Position numbers and translations under genes: made by a program. Below the pieces are notes generated by a model, which saw only the letters and a list, made by a program, of their open reading frames with translations, had not been told where the DNA came from and ran no database searches. From DATBMA01 sp036555105 (GTDB taxonomy: Bacteria; Actinomycetota; Acidimicrobiia; Spongiisociales; ZC4RG35): DNA of 59,438 bases. Where the stretch lies: positions 1-59,438 of the forward strand of contig DATBMA010000032.1 in assembly GCA_036555105.1 (NCBI GenBank). The letters run 5' to 3'. Shown in pieces: positions 1-6,956 of the stretch. Position 1 is the first letter of the stretch, and each line of letters begins with the position of its first letter.

Positions 1-279
1 CAGGGACCAGCCGGTGGTCATGTTCCGCATCTGGGCGGTGCTGGAATGGAAGATCGTCCCCTTCGCCATCATCTTTGCGGTGTGACCGTCGGCGTAGCTC
101 GACAGGTCCGAACGGGTCCGCAACGCCGGTAGGCCGGCACCGGCCCGGCTGGAATTGATCATCTCGACGAACTTGCCTTCGGTGGCGGACGCGAACGCCG
201 GCGGGGCGGCCACTGCCAGCGGGGACAACCCCATGGCGACCGTGAGAACTGCCGCGCCCAGGCGCCTGAACCCTGTCAT
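1..279 (-). CDS. CAP/SCP-domain (YkwD-like) secreted protein, 3' part cut by window edge
   Basis: I translated this from the minus strand; the frame stays open from the ATG at 279 to the window edge, giving 93 residues of an incomplete protein. Residues 1-30 form a signal peptide: basic MTGFRR, a hydrophobic core, then an AFA-type cleavage site. The mature part begins with FVEMINSSRAGAGLPAL, followed by an SYADGHTAKMM stretch and FHSS. This matches the start of bacterial CAP/SCP (YkwD-like) domains, in which a loop of the form N..R...GL..L precedes the His of the active cleft. Such proteins are secreted; their function in bacteria is mostly unknown. The C-terminal half of the domain lies outside the window. 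The gene is downstream of, and in the same direction as, the Clp1-like kinase, with a repeat between them. Confidence 0.75.
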   Translation of the reverse strand, partial: MTGFRRLGAAVLTVAMGLSPLAVAAPPAFASATEGKFVEMINSSRAGAGLPALRTRSDLSSYADGHTAKMMAKGTIFHSSTAQMRNMTTGWSL

Positions 280-318
280 TGGGGGTTTATCGGCCGGTGG
301 GCAGCCAAGTCTTAGGGC

Positions 319-423
319 CGAGACCGTCGCACGGTCGGACGGTCTCACGGTCGCACGGTCTCACGGGGGTCTCCGAGACTTCGAGACTTCGAGACCGTCG
401 AGACCGTCGAGACTTCGAGACCC
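319..423. repeat. 8-bp-periodic hairpin repeat, copy 1
   Basis: The left half is built of 8-mers such as CGCACGGT and CTCACGGT. The right half is built of 8-mers such as GAGACTTC and GAGACCGT. The right-half units are reverse complements of left-half units, so the element can form a long imperfect hairpin. It lies between two minus-strand genes. Related copies are at 44231-44346, 45277-45362 and 49157-49244. Confidence 0.8.
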
Positions 424-426
424 TCC

Positions 427-1305
427 TCAGATGCCGAACATCACCTCGCCCAGGTTGATCTGGGAGGTTTGGAAGGTGTCCAGATCGAGGCGCACCGAGC
501 CCAGTCTGAGCCCCTGCATGCCCTCTCCGCAGTTGGTCCGCACCCGGAGGACTCCCTCCTCGAACTCGAGGACCCCGAGCCCCCGGCAGCGGCCCGCCTC
601 GTCATGCACCCCCACCAGGACCCGATCCAGCCTGGCCAGGTCTACGCCCGACGAGAGGGTTGGGGCAAACACCGTCGGCTTCACCCTCCAGACCTCGAGT
701 GGCGGGGCAAAGGCCTCTTTGAGCCGGGCCGCGCGGCGATGAGCCCTCTCATCCGGTGAAGAGGGGAGGCCCTCCGCCGCCTCGAAGGTCTGGATCTCTA
801 CCCCGAAGAACCGGCGCAGCATCCCCACCATGGGCTCGAGCTCGGCGCCTCGTTGCAGGGCGACGACCCGATCGGGCCGGCACAGCTCCATCTCGTGATA
901 CTTGAGGCTCTCGGCCGCTACCCCACCGACCAGGCCAGGGGTATCGATGACCACCAGGTCGGACTCTGCCCGCGCCCGGTCGACCAGGGCAGCGGTCGCT
1001 ACCACCTGCTGGAGGATCAGTCGCTCGGGGCTGATGCCTCCCACGAAATGGAGCCCATCGGCATTCTCCAGAGTCTCCAGGTCCCGTCGCGTGCGGATCA
1101 GGCGCAGCCCTGCGCATGTGGGCGGTCCAACGCTCGGGTTACCGACGTCGGCGTCGACAAAACCTGCCCGTCTTCCTGCCGCCACCGCCGCAGACATGAT
1201 TGCGATGGCGGCCGAGGTCTTTCCGGCGTCGATACCTCCGATGATCATCACCGATCCTCCCGCGGCGAGGGCGGCTGCCGCCTCCGCGGGCAATGGTGAT
1301 TGCAC
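427..1305 (-). CDS. Clp1/Grc3-like P-loop polynucleotide kinase family protein
   Basis: A 292-residue protein with a Walker A motif GGIDAGKT at residues 23-30 and a Walker B-like strand LVVIDTPGL near residue 120. The order of motifs, with an FVDADVGNPSVGPP segment after the P-loop, resembles the P-loop domain of Clp1/Grc3/NOL9 5'-hydroxyl polynucleotide kinases. The family fold binds ATP; RNA kinase activity in a bacterium is inference only. The start is a GTG at 1305. It is divergent from the SAM hydrolase, whose start is about 48 bases away, so both probably share a compact promoter region with short or absent leaders. A MinD/Mrp-type or other SIMIBI NTPase is the main alternative, but the sequence after the P-loop fits Clp1 better. 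Confidence 0.65.
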   Translation of the reverse strand: MQSPLPAEAAAALAAGGSVMIIGGIDAGKTSAAIAIMSAAVAAGRRAGFVDADVGNPSVGPPTCAGLRLIRTRRDLETLENADGLHFVGGISPERLILQQVVATAALVDRARAESDLVVIDTPGLVGGVAAESLKYHEMELCRPDRVVALQRGAELEPMVGMLRRFFGVEIQTFEAAEGLPSSPDERAHRRAARLKEAFAPPLEVWRVKPTVFAPTLSSGVDLARLDRVLVGVHDEAGRCRGLGVLEFEEGVLRVRTNCGEGMQGLRLGSVRLDLDTFQTSQINLGEVMFGI

Positions 1306-1353
1306 CAGCGCACTCTATCCACGCGCCTGAGCTCGACTTCTAAGCTCGACGGG

Positions 1354-2160
1354 GTGGCCGATCCGGTCTCCTTCCTCTCCGACTTCGGCCTCAACGACGA
1401 GTTCGTCGGGGTAGTTCACGGGGTGATCGCCCGGATCTCACCCACCTCGCGTGTGATCGACGTCACCCATGGAATCCCACCGGGGGATGTCCGGGCGGGA
1501 GCCCTGGCCCTGACTCGCGCAATCCAATACCTGCCCAGTGGCGTCGTCCTGGCTGTGGTCGACCCGGGTGTCGGCACCGGCCGGCGCGCCCTCGCCGCCG
1601 GCACGGAGTTCGGTTGCTTCGTCGGCCCCGACAACGGCCTTCTGTCGCCGGCGGTGGCGATGGTGGGCGGGGCGACCACCATGGTCTCGATCGAGAATCC
1701 GGACGTGATCATTCCCAGCCCTGGTGCGACGTTCCAGGGCAGAGACGTTTTCGGGCCTGCGGCGGCCTTGCTGGCCGCCGGGGAGGCCAAGCTCGAGGAG
1801 CTGGGCCCGCCCATCGACCCGGAGACGGCGGTGCCGCTGATGCTCCCACTGCCACGGGTCGAGCCGCCGGTGGTGTCTGGGGAGATTTGGTGGATCGATG
1901 GCTTCGGCAACGCCGAGACCAACATCGGTCCGGATGACCTGACTCTGGCCGGTGCCCGCCCCGGGGACGAGGTCGAGCTGCGGGTTGGGGTCGACACCTA
2001 TCGGGTCACGTGGGTCGACACCTACGGCAACGCGGCCGAAGGATCGTTGCTGCTCCATGTCGACTCTGCCGGGTTGCTGGCCTTGGCGGTGCGCGGGGAC
2101 AGAGCCGATGAGCACCTTGAGGTCAGGGGAGGGACACCCCTGTCGTTTCGGGTGGGTTGA
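1354..2160 (+). CDS. S-adenosyl-L-methionine hydrolase (adenosine-forming), DUF62 family
   Basis: The 268-residue product begins with VSFLSDFGLNDEFVG, the N-terminal signature of the DUF62/SAM hydroxide adenosyltransferase family. Later signatures are DVTHGIPPGDV, VVDPGVGTGRR, FVGPDNGLL, GRDVFGPAAA and IDGFGNAETNI. Family members use water to split SAM into adenosine and L-methionine; fluorinase and chlorinase are specialised relatives. No halogenase-type insertion is evident. I chose the GTG at 1354 because the family N-terminus starts there. The in-frame ATG at 1300 would overlap the divergent kinase gene and add 18 residues unlike the family. Confidence 0.88.
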   Translation: MADPVSFLSDFGLNDEFVGVVHGVIARISPTSRVIDVTHGIPPGDVRAGALALTRAIQYLPSGVVLAVVDPGVGTGRRALAAGTEFGCFVGPDNGLLSPAVAMVGGATTMVSIENPDVIIPSPGATFQGRDVFGPAAALLAAGEAKLEELGPPIDPETAVPLMLPLPRVEPPVVSGEIWWIDGFGNAETNIGPDDLTLAGARPGDEVELRVGVDTYRVTWVDTYGNAAEGSLLLHVDSAGLLALAVRGDRADEHLEVRGGTPLSFRVG

Positions 2161-2242
2161 GGATCTGGATCACCTGCACGACCCCCGCCACGAGGATCAG
2201 CGCAAGCAAGACCGCAATGGCGATCGTGGTCCCCAGCCGCAT
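2123..2242 (-). CDS. possible 39-residue single-span membrane protein
   Basis: An ATG at 2242 opens a 39-codon frame with one strongly hydrophobic helix (TTIAIAVLLALILVAGVVQV) and a short polar tail. It overlaps the 3' end of the SAM hydrolase gene on the other strand by 38 bases. No clear ribosome-binding site precedes it, and a GTAC-rich repeat lies directly upstream. It could be a real small membrane protein or a chance frame in high-GC DNA. Confidence 0.3.
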   Translation of the reverse strand: MRLGTTIAIAVLLALILVAGVVQVIQILNPPETTGVSLP

Positions 2243-2246
2243 GAGA

Positions 2247-2280
2247 AGTACAAAGTACTGAAGAACTTGGTACTCGGTAG
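2247..2280. repeat. GTAC-rich palindromic repeat (intergenic copy)
   Basis: This stretch contains the dyad AGTAC-AAA-GTACT at 2247-2259 and GGTACTCGGTA at 2269-2279. The 11-mer at 2269-2279 occurs as its reverse complement, TACCGAGTACC, inside the subunit IV-like gene at 7937-7947. This points to a dispersed short repeat family. Confidence 0.5.
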
Positions 2281-2311
2281 GCACTCGTCTTGGTTGCAAA
2301 GCCGGAGACAA

Positions 2312-2342
2312 GACGAAGCCCCCTGGGCGCGGGGGCTTCGTC
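2312..2342 (-). terminator. strong hairpin, probable terminator of the cytochrome cassette
   Basis: A perfect 12-bp stem (2312-2323 pairing with 2331-2342) encloses a 7-base loop. On the minus strand it is followed by a modest T-rich run (TTGTCT). It lies downstream of the minus-strand cytochrome genes that end at 2558, so it is best read as their terminator, though the T-tract is weak. Confidence 0.6.
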
Positions 2343-2557
2343 GCACAGAGTGGGCGGTTCCGCGTGGGGCGGGCTGGGAGGCTGTCCGATCACACCTCGG
2401 GTCGAATGAACGTGCCCTCGGCATGATGCGCTACGGAACCTCGTTCCCACTCTCAAAGGGCCGAAGCCCTCCGGTGGGAATATCGGCATCGGGGCAAGGC
2501 AACTCAAGCCCGATTTTGGCAACCTCGACCTGGATTCAGCCCGTGGTGAGCGGGGTT
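2343..2557. other. 215-base gap between cytochrome cassette and hairpin
   Basis: No convincing gene is present. On the minus strand it contains a 5-bp stem closed by a UUCG-type tetraloop (2457-2470; AGGGC-TTCG-GCCCT). This lies about 90 bases after the cytochrome stop codon and 115 bases before the strong hairpin. The interval would be the 3' untranslated part of the cassette transcript. I could not match it to a riboswitch or tRNA. Confidence 0.4.
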
Positions 2558-3589
2558 TCAGGGGGCGGGGGCAGTCGTGGCGGGGCTTTCCTCGCCTCCG
2601 GCCGGCACGGTTGTGGACGTCCCACCCTCCTCGCCCTCGGCCGGGGCCAGCCCGCAATCGACCATGGCCGCTGCCTCGTCGGCCCCTCCGAATCTGACCC
2701 GTTCGAACAGGGCCACCGAAGCGATCTGCTCCTCGCTGAGGGAGGCGGCGAATCCGGGCATGGTCCCGCCCCCTCCGACGGTCTTGCCGTTGCCGTATGT
2801 CTCCCGGCCCTCGGCTTGGAACCCGAGGGTCCCCTTGCTGACCCACTCCTCATGGTCGGCGCAGGCACCAAAAGTGGTCAGCACCCCATTCAGGGCAGGG
2901 CCAACGCCGCCGCCGCCTTGAGCGCCGTGGCAGCCGGAGCAGTTGACCCCGGTCACCGCCTCCCCCAGGAAGATCGACTGTCCCAGCGCCAGGTAGTCGG
3001 TTCCTCCGCCGCCCGGGCCTTTGCCCTCGAAGGGGCTGCCGTCGCAATTCTCTACCAGCCCGGTGACACGGTCGACGGCCAGCACCGAGGCTTCTCCGCA
3101 CTCGGCCACGGAGGCGTTCCCGAGGTACAGGAGGCCGGCGAATGGCAGGACCAGCAAGCATGAGGTCAGCCAGCGTGGGACCAACGACCTGGTGCGCTCC
3201 TTGAGCTGATCCGTGCGCACCGAGACCACCACCGGGTAGGAGCCCGCTCCGACCAAATCGACTTGGGCGGGACCCGGTGGAGGCCCTACGGCGGCAGGGC
3301 CGGGGGGAGGCACGGCGGAAGGCGTCGTTTCGGGAGCAACCGGTTCGGGAGCAACCGGTTCGGTTGCCGTCGCCTCGGCGGGGGCAGAGGTCGTTGGGAC
3401 CGGCGGGGGGCTGGTGGGCGGAGATTCCTGGCTCATGGCGGCCGGCGGCGACCCACCGCCGCTCGCCCAGGCCGCCAGCACCTCGTCGATGCTCATGCCT
3501 GTCGCCTTGGCCCTGGCCTCGGCGGAGCGAAGCACGATTGCCTCGGGTGCGCCGAGTGCGGCCGCCGCGGCGGCGAGGTTCTCATTCAC
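2558..3589 (-). CDS. membrane-anchored monoheme cytochrome c with shared N-terminal motif
   Basis: A 343-residue protein. Residues 1-42 carry the motif shared with the next upstream gene and the subunit IV-like protein (PEAIVLRSAEARAKATG, then a second short helix). A Pro/Ala/Thr-rich linker runs to about residue 115, a membrane helix spans about 138-157, and a cytochrome c domain follows. Heme binding is shown by CSGCH at 217-221, and the likely axial Met is M277 in TMPGF. Extra cysteines (about 164, 182, 243 and one near the C-terminus) could form disulfides outside the membrane. The heme domain should face the cell exterior. It is the last gene of a three-gene operon, overlapping the CcoO-like gene by 4 bases. 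It probably takes electrons from or to the CcoN/CcoO-like pair. Confidence 0.85.
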   Translation of the reverse strand: MNENLAAAAAALGAPEAIVLRSAEARAKATGMSIDEVLAAWASGGGSPPAAMSQESPPTSPPPVPTTSAPAEATATEPVAPEPVAPETTPSAVPPPGPAAVGPPPGPAQVDLVGAGSYPVVVSVRTDQLKERTRSLVPRWLTSCLLVLPFAGLLYLGNASVAECGEASVLAVDRVTGLVENCDGSPFEGKGPGGGGTDYLALGQSIFLGEAVTGVNCSGCHGAQGGGGVGPALNGVLTTFGACADHEEWVSKGTLGFQAEGRETYGNGKTVGGGGTMPGFAASLSEEQIASVALFERVRFGGADEAAAMVDCGLAPAEGEEGGTSTTVPAGGEESPATTAPAP

Positions 3590-4338
3590 TTGGACTCCAT
3601 CAGATATGCCAACAGGTCGTCGAGGTCTGCCTCGCTGAGTGCCCCGTTGGCCGGGTGCTCGATGGCGCCGGCAGTGAGGAGGGTGCGAATGGTGGCCTCA
3701 TCTTCGGTTCGAGACCCGATGGCGGCCAGATCGGGCCCGACCCTCCTGTACCCGAGCACCTGGTTGCTGTCGGCCAGCGTCACCGGTCCCAGGCCGGCGT
3801 CGGCAACCACCGGGCGGATCATCTGGGTGTGGCAAGAACCGCATCCCTGCTCAAGGTACGCCTGTTGTCCTCGCAACGCCGCCTCTGTATACGGCAGCGA
3901 GGATGAGCGCACCTCGTCACCCTTGCCTGCCAGACCAGGGACCAGGAAGCCGAGGAGGAGGGTCACCGCCAGGACCGTCATCACTCCGGCATAGAGGCCG
4001 CCGATGCCCTCACGGGGCGAGCGCAGGACTGGGGTGCCGACCGGGCCGGGTGAAGGGACCGGCCCCGCTGACGCAGGAACCAGCGGCTCGACGATGAGCG
4101 GCTCCAGGACCGCGACCGCGGTGGCCGCGGCGGCGGTCTCGGCCTCGGTATCGGGTGGTGGTGACGGAGCTGCCGGAGCCGGGGCAGCTGAGGGAGCCAC
4201 CGCTCCCCCTCCCGCCCAGGCATTCAGCACGTCGTCGGTCGAGGTACCCGCCGCCTTGGCCCTGGCCTCGGCCGAGCGGCGGACCAGCGGCTCGGGGACG
4301 CCGAGAGCGGCGGCGGCGGCGGCCAGCCGGTCAGTCAT
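3586..4338 (-). CDS. CcoO-like membrane cytochrome c with shared N-terminal motif
   Basis: A 250-residue protein starting at ATG 4338, which overlaps the upstream stop by 8 bases. Residues 1-42 repeat the motif of its neighbour (PEPLVRRSAEARAKAAG). A Pro/Ala linker and one membrane helix (about 115-133) follow. The heme domain reads QGCGSCHTQMIRP (heme site C166-H170), then a YRRVGPDLAAIGSR stretch, which is the CcoO/FixO signature of cbb3 oxidases. The CcoO segment that normally supplies the axial Met (a ...MP... motif near the C-terminus) is replaced by IEHPANGALS. Only M173, M247 or H228 remain as candidate sixth ligands. It is normally the electron-entry subunit for CcoN; here its partner is a ligand-less CcoN homologue. 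Confidence 0.85.
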   Translation of the reverse strand: MTDRLAAAAAALGVPEPLVRRSAEARAKAAGTSTDDVLNAWAGGGAVAPSAAPAPAAPSPPPDTEAETAAAATAVAVLEPLIVEPLVPASAGPVPSPGPVGTPVLRSPREGIGGLYAGVMTVLAVTLLLGFLVPGLAGKGDEVRSSSLPYTEAALRGQQAYLEQGCGSCHTQMIRPVVADAGLGPVTLADSNQVLGYRRVGPDLAAIGSRTEDEATIRTLLTAGAIEHPANGALSEADLDDLLAYLMESK

Positions 4339-5758
4339 CGGACCCTCCGGTCGCCACCAGCACCTCTTGAACTGTGGCGCTCCCGCGCACATAGGTCAGG
4401 AGGACGTTGCGAACGAAGGCGACTGTGCCCCAGCCGAGCACGGCCGCAGGTATCACCGACAACAGGAGCATGAGCTTGGCCGGGCCGGCCGACTGGTCCC
4501 AGCCTGCCCCGGTCGAGACGTAGGCGCCAGCGTTCGACCCACCCGTCCAGCCATATCCGCTGGCGATCCCGGCCAGCACGAGGAATAGGCCGAGACCGGT
4601 GGCGCCGATCGTGAAGGACCTGATGTTGGTGAGAGCCAGCCTGGTGGAGAACAGCGCCCGGCCGAACAGGTTGGGAAGCGCCTGATAGGTCCAGGCGGCG
4701 ATGAACAGCCCGCCGGCCCCGAGCAGGACCAAGTCGGTGGCTCCTTCCCAGAAGAGGGTGAGGTCGGTCAGGGCCAGGGCGGCTCGGAACGACGAGAAGG
4801 TGGAGACGATTGCCCACACAGTCGCGAGCCCGGCTCCCGACATCGCTGCCAACGCGGCCGGATGATCACGCCTTCGCCTCCAGGCGCCACCCATCGTGAG
4901 GGCGAGGCAGGTGGCATTGGCGAGGCAGGCCACCACCACCGCCAGGCCGTCGAAGGCGGAGACGGCCAGCACCCAATCGGGCAGAGGGCCGACGGCGAGC
5001 TGGGCCGGTCCCTGCCAGATTGCTCCGAACATCAGCGACCAGAATCCGATGCGGGCGAGGTTGCGCGACGCCAGAGGCTGTTCGGTCGTCTTCACCACTG
5101 CGTAGTAGGCGAGCCCGGTTCCCACCCCGACCACCCATATCGCGTTGAACCCCGCCATGAAGACTCGGTCACCAAGGGCGGCGGCCACCTGGGTCGTGTT
5201 GGGCAGGTTGCCGACCACATAGAGCACAGGGAGAGCCACCGTCCCCCCGACGGCATACCAGACGCTGGGGAACTGGCGAGGCTCGATCCGTTCGCGCAAT
5301 GTCAGGAACGTCACCAGAGCAGGCACCGAGAGCGTCCCGAGGACGAGGATGTCCAGCCACCATGGAAGGCCGAATGGCTCGCGGCCGTCACCGAAGCCCA
5401 GTAGCACCAGCCCCATCCCGGCGCCGTAGACCGCCACGGAGAGCGGCAGCGACAGGCGGGCCAGGGTCTCTCCCTGCAGGACCGCTCCGGTCACCCGCGG
5501 GAGGACGTAATAGATGCCACCTGCGAACGAAAGGAACAGCGCCCCCAGGCAAATGGCGATCATGAATGCCGGCCGCAGCCTCCCGAACGACAGGGATCCG
5601 AACATTCCGGGGAAACGAAGGGTGAGCAGGGCGGCAAAGCCGATCGGGATCGACAGCCCGACGAAAGCCACCGATGCAAAGAGGTGGGCCTTGGCTGATG
5701 TCTCGCTGGCGATCCCCGCCGGGGCGGGAGGGGCGGCGGAGGCCACCGTCGCGGTCAC
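4331..5758 (-). CDS. CcoN-like membrane protein lacking all heme and copper ligands
   Basis: A 475-residue polytopic protein that aligns end to end with cbb3 oxidase subunit I. Shared landmarks are SFGRLRP (57-63), IWQGP (247-251), LPDW (259-262) and LPNLFG (361-366). At each ligand position the residue has changed (CcoN numbering from Pseudomonas stutzeri, recalled): low-spin heme His60 is F65; Cu_B His207 is F204 (GFN instead of GHN); Cu_B His257/His258 are A252/Q253; high-spin heme His345 is A340; low-spin heme His347 is D342; the cofactor Tyr251 is A246. The frame is open throughout, so this is not a frameshift. It cannot reduce oxygen by the known mechanism. It is first in an operon with a CcoO-like cytochrome and another cytochrome c, and divergent from a b6f-like complex. 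A structural, quinone-binding or ion-translocating role is conceivable but not shown. Confidence 0.85.
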   Translation of the reverse strand: MTATVASAAPPAPAGIASETSAKAHLFASVAFVGLSIPIGFAALLTLRFPGMFGSLSFGRLRPAFMIAICLGALFLSFAGGIYYVLPRVTGAVLQGETLARLSLPLSVAVYGAGMGLVLLGFGDGREPFGLPWWLDILVLGTLSVPALVTFLTLRERIEPRQFPSVWYAVGGTVALPVLYVVGNLPNTTQVAAALGDRVFMAGFNAIWVVGVGTGLAYYAVVKTTEQPLASRNLARIGFWSLMFGAIWQGPAQLAVGPLPDWVLAVSAFDGLAVVVACLANATCLALTMGGAWRRRRDHPAALAAMSGAGLATVWAIVSTFSSFRAALALTDLTLFWEGATDLVLLGAGGLFIAAWTYQALPNLFGRALFSTRLALTNIRSFTIGATGLGLFLVLAGIASGYGWTGGSNAGAYVSTGAGWDQSAGPAKLMLLLSVIPAAVLGWGTVAFVRNVLLTYVRGSATVQEVLVATGGSDD

Positions 5759-5872
5759 CTTTCCTCGGTTTCTCTTGCGGTCGGCCTCGGAGCATAGAGA
5801 GTCGTCGTATCGGTCCCTATTCAGGATGAGGGCTGGTTAGTGGCTGATATGGCGGTGTGGTAGAAAACAGTT
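5759..5872. promoter_or_regulatory. divergent promoter region, CcoN-like cassette / b6f-like operon
   Basis: This 114-base interval separates two divergent respiratory operons and must hold both promoters. On the minus strand a TATGCT hexamer lies about 35 bases before the CcoN-like start and could be a -10 box. On the plus strand the A-rich stretch GGTAGAAAAC lies just before the GTG at 5873. I found no Rex-type TTGTGA/TCACAA dyad here. Confidence 0.45.
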
Positions 5873-6499
5873 GTGCGCCGGTTGGCCGCTCTCACCAAAC
5901 CGCAGCGAACCCGGATCGGGGTGGGAATGATGGTCTTGGGGGTGATCCTGCTGATGGTGGCGGTCTGGTGGATCCACTGGACGAGCTTCCCGAAGACCGT
6001 CATAGAGAGCGGCGTCGAGGTCCCCTACATCGTCGGCAACTTCAACTGGGTGCCACGGGGGTGGCAGTACAAGGTGATCGGATATCTCGCTGCTTTCGCG
6101 GCCTCCCAGCTGCTCCTGGCCGGAGCAGCCATCGCCTGGGTCCTCAACGAGAAGATGACCTGGGCCAGGGCCGCATTCACCGGTCTGCTGGCATGGATCG
6201 AGCTCGTGATGATCTTCGGCATGGTCCCTTCCGAGTGGCTCAACCTGGCGCAGACGGACCTCGACTGGTCCAAGCAGAAGATCTTCCTCACCATCCCGCC
6301 CTGGCTGGTGCTCGGCAACGAGGCGTCGATCTCATACGCCAACGTCAAAGACGCCATATCGATGGGTTATCACCTCGTGATGCTGGGCGTGGGCGCAGTC
6401 TTCGCATATCAGATCCAGGGCATCTCCAAGCCCTCCACCAAGGTGGAGAAGCCGAAGGTGTCCCCATATGGCCGGCCGCTGGTCAAGGGTGGTGGCTGA
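5873..6499 (+). CDS. four-helix membrane protein at head of b6f-like operon
   Basis: A 208-residue protein with about four membrane helices (near residues 16-36, 66-88, 97-118 and 163-182) and a hydrophilic, proline-containing C-terminus. The GTG at 5873 gives a basic N-terminus (RRLAALTKPQR) before helix 1; a later ATG at 5927 is possible. I do not recognise the family. It is translationally coupled to the ferredoxin gene (TGATG overlap) and begins the quinol:cytochrome c reductase operon. The context suggests a membrane anchor for the ferredoxin or an accessory subunit of the complex. Confidence 0.75.
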   Translation: MRRLAALTKPQRTRIGVGMMVLGVILLMVAVWWIHWTSFPKTVIESGVEVPYIVGNFNWVPRGWQYKVIGYLAAFAASQLLLAGAAIAWVLNEKMTWARAAFTGLLAWIELVMIFGMVPSEWLNLAQTDLDWSKQKIFLTIPPWLVLGNEASISYANVKDAISMGYHLVMLGVGAVFAYQIQGISKPSTKVEKPKVSPYGRPLVKGGG

Positions 6500-6948
6500 T
6501 GCCTGCCGGCGTAGTCGATGAGACCCCGCCGATCCGCGACGACTACCAGTTGGCGCTGGTCGACACCGACTACTTCAAAGACAAGCTGCGGCCAAAGCAG
6601 TTCCTCCACATCGACCAGTCCGAATGCATCCTCTGCGAGGGATGTGTCGACATCTGCCCATGGAAGTGCATCCATTACCTCTCGCTCGGGGCGATCTCCG
6701 AGGCTCATGGGGTCGACCACCCGGCTGCCGACGAGACCAACTACGGGTTCTTCATCGTGGACGAGGACGAATGCACCCGTTGTGCGTTGTGCATCGACCG
6801 CTGCCCCACTGGGGTGATCTCACTCGGCAAGTTCGAGGGCTCCTTGGCCGAGCAGGCCTTGCAATTGGGGGTGGGGTCACGGCCGTGGGATGACGACTCG
6901 GGCCAGCGGGACTTCAAGCACGGTTACAGCTATGGGATGCGCTGGTAG
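6499..6948 (+). CDS. 2x[4Fe-4S] ferredoxin-type subunit of the b6f-like operon
   Basis: A 149-residue protein with two complete CxxCxxCxxxC cluster motifs: C43/C46/C49/C53 and C92/C95/C98/C102. Between them is an unusually long insert of about 38 residues. A conserved-looking C-terminal tail (RDFKHGYSYGMRW) follows the second cluster. No signal peptide is seen, so it should be cytoplasmic. It lies between the four-helix membrane protein and the cytochrome b6-like gene. That location suggests electron exchange with the cytoplasmic side of the cytochrome b subunit, where heme c_i would be exposed. This function is inference; ordinary bc1 and b6f operons do not encode a dedicated ferredoxin. Confidence 0.85.
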   Translation: MPAGVVDETPPIRDDYQLALVDTDYFKDKLRPKQFLHIDQSECILCEGCVDICPWKCIHYLSLGAISEAHGVDHPAADETNYGFFIVDEDECTRCALCIDRCPTGVISLGKFEGSLAEQALQLGVGSRPWDDDSGQRDFKHGYSYGMRW

Positions 6949-6956
6949 GGGGAGAT

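Noticed and set aside
319..423. CRISPR array
   Set aside because: Units are 8 bp and contiguous, with no spacers and no cas genes in the window.
1300..1353. ATG 1300 start for the SAM hydrolase
   Set aside because: It would overlap the divergent kinase gene and adds residues not found in the family. GTG 1354 matches the family N-terminus.
2343..2557. Riboswitch (c-di-GMP or SAM type) or tRNA
   Set aside because: Short stretches look suggestive, but no complete consensus core, cloverleaf or T-loop could be drawn on either strand.
4155..4588. Plus-strand open frames opposite the cytochrome and CcoN-like genes
   Set aside because: They are Pro/Arg/Ala-rich shadows of the minus-strand genes caused by high GC at third codon positions, with no family features.
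4331..5758. Ligand loss in the CcoN-like protein explained by a frameshift or pseudogene
   Set aside because: The frame is open for 475 codons, alignment to CcoN stays collinear on both sides of every ligand position, and the gene overlaps its downstream partner in normal operon fashion.
5759..5872. Rex operator controlling the divergent respiratory operons
   Set aside because: No TTGTGA-type half-sites with the expected spacing are present here or in the other large intergenic regions I read.
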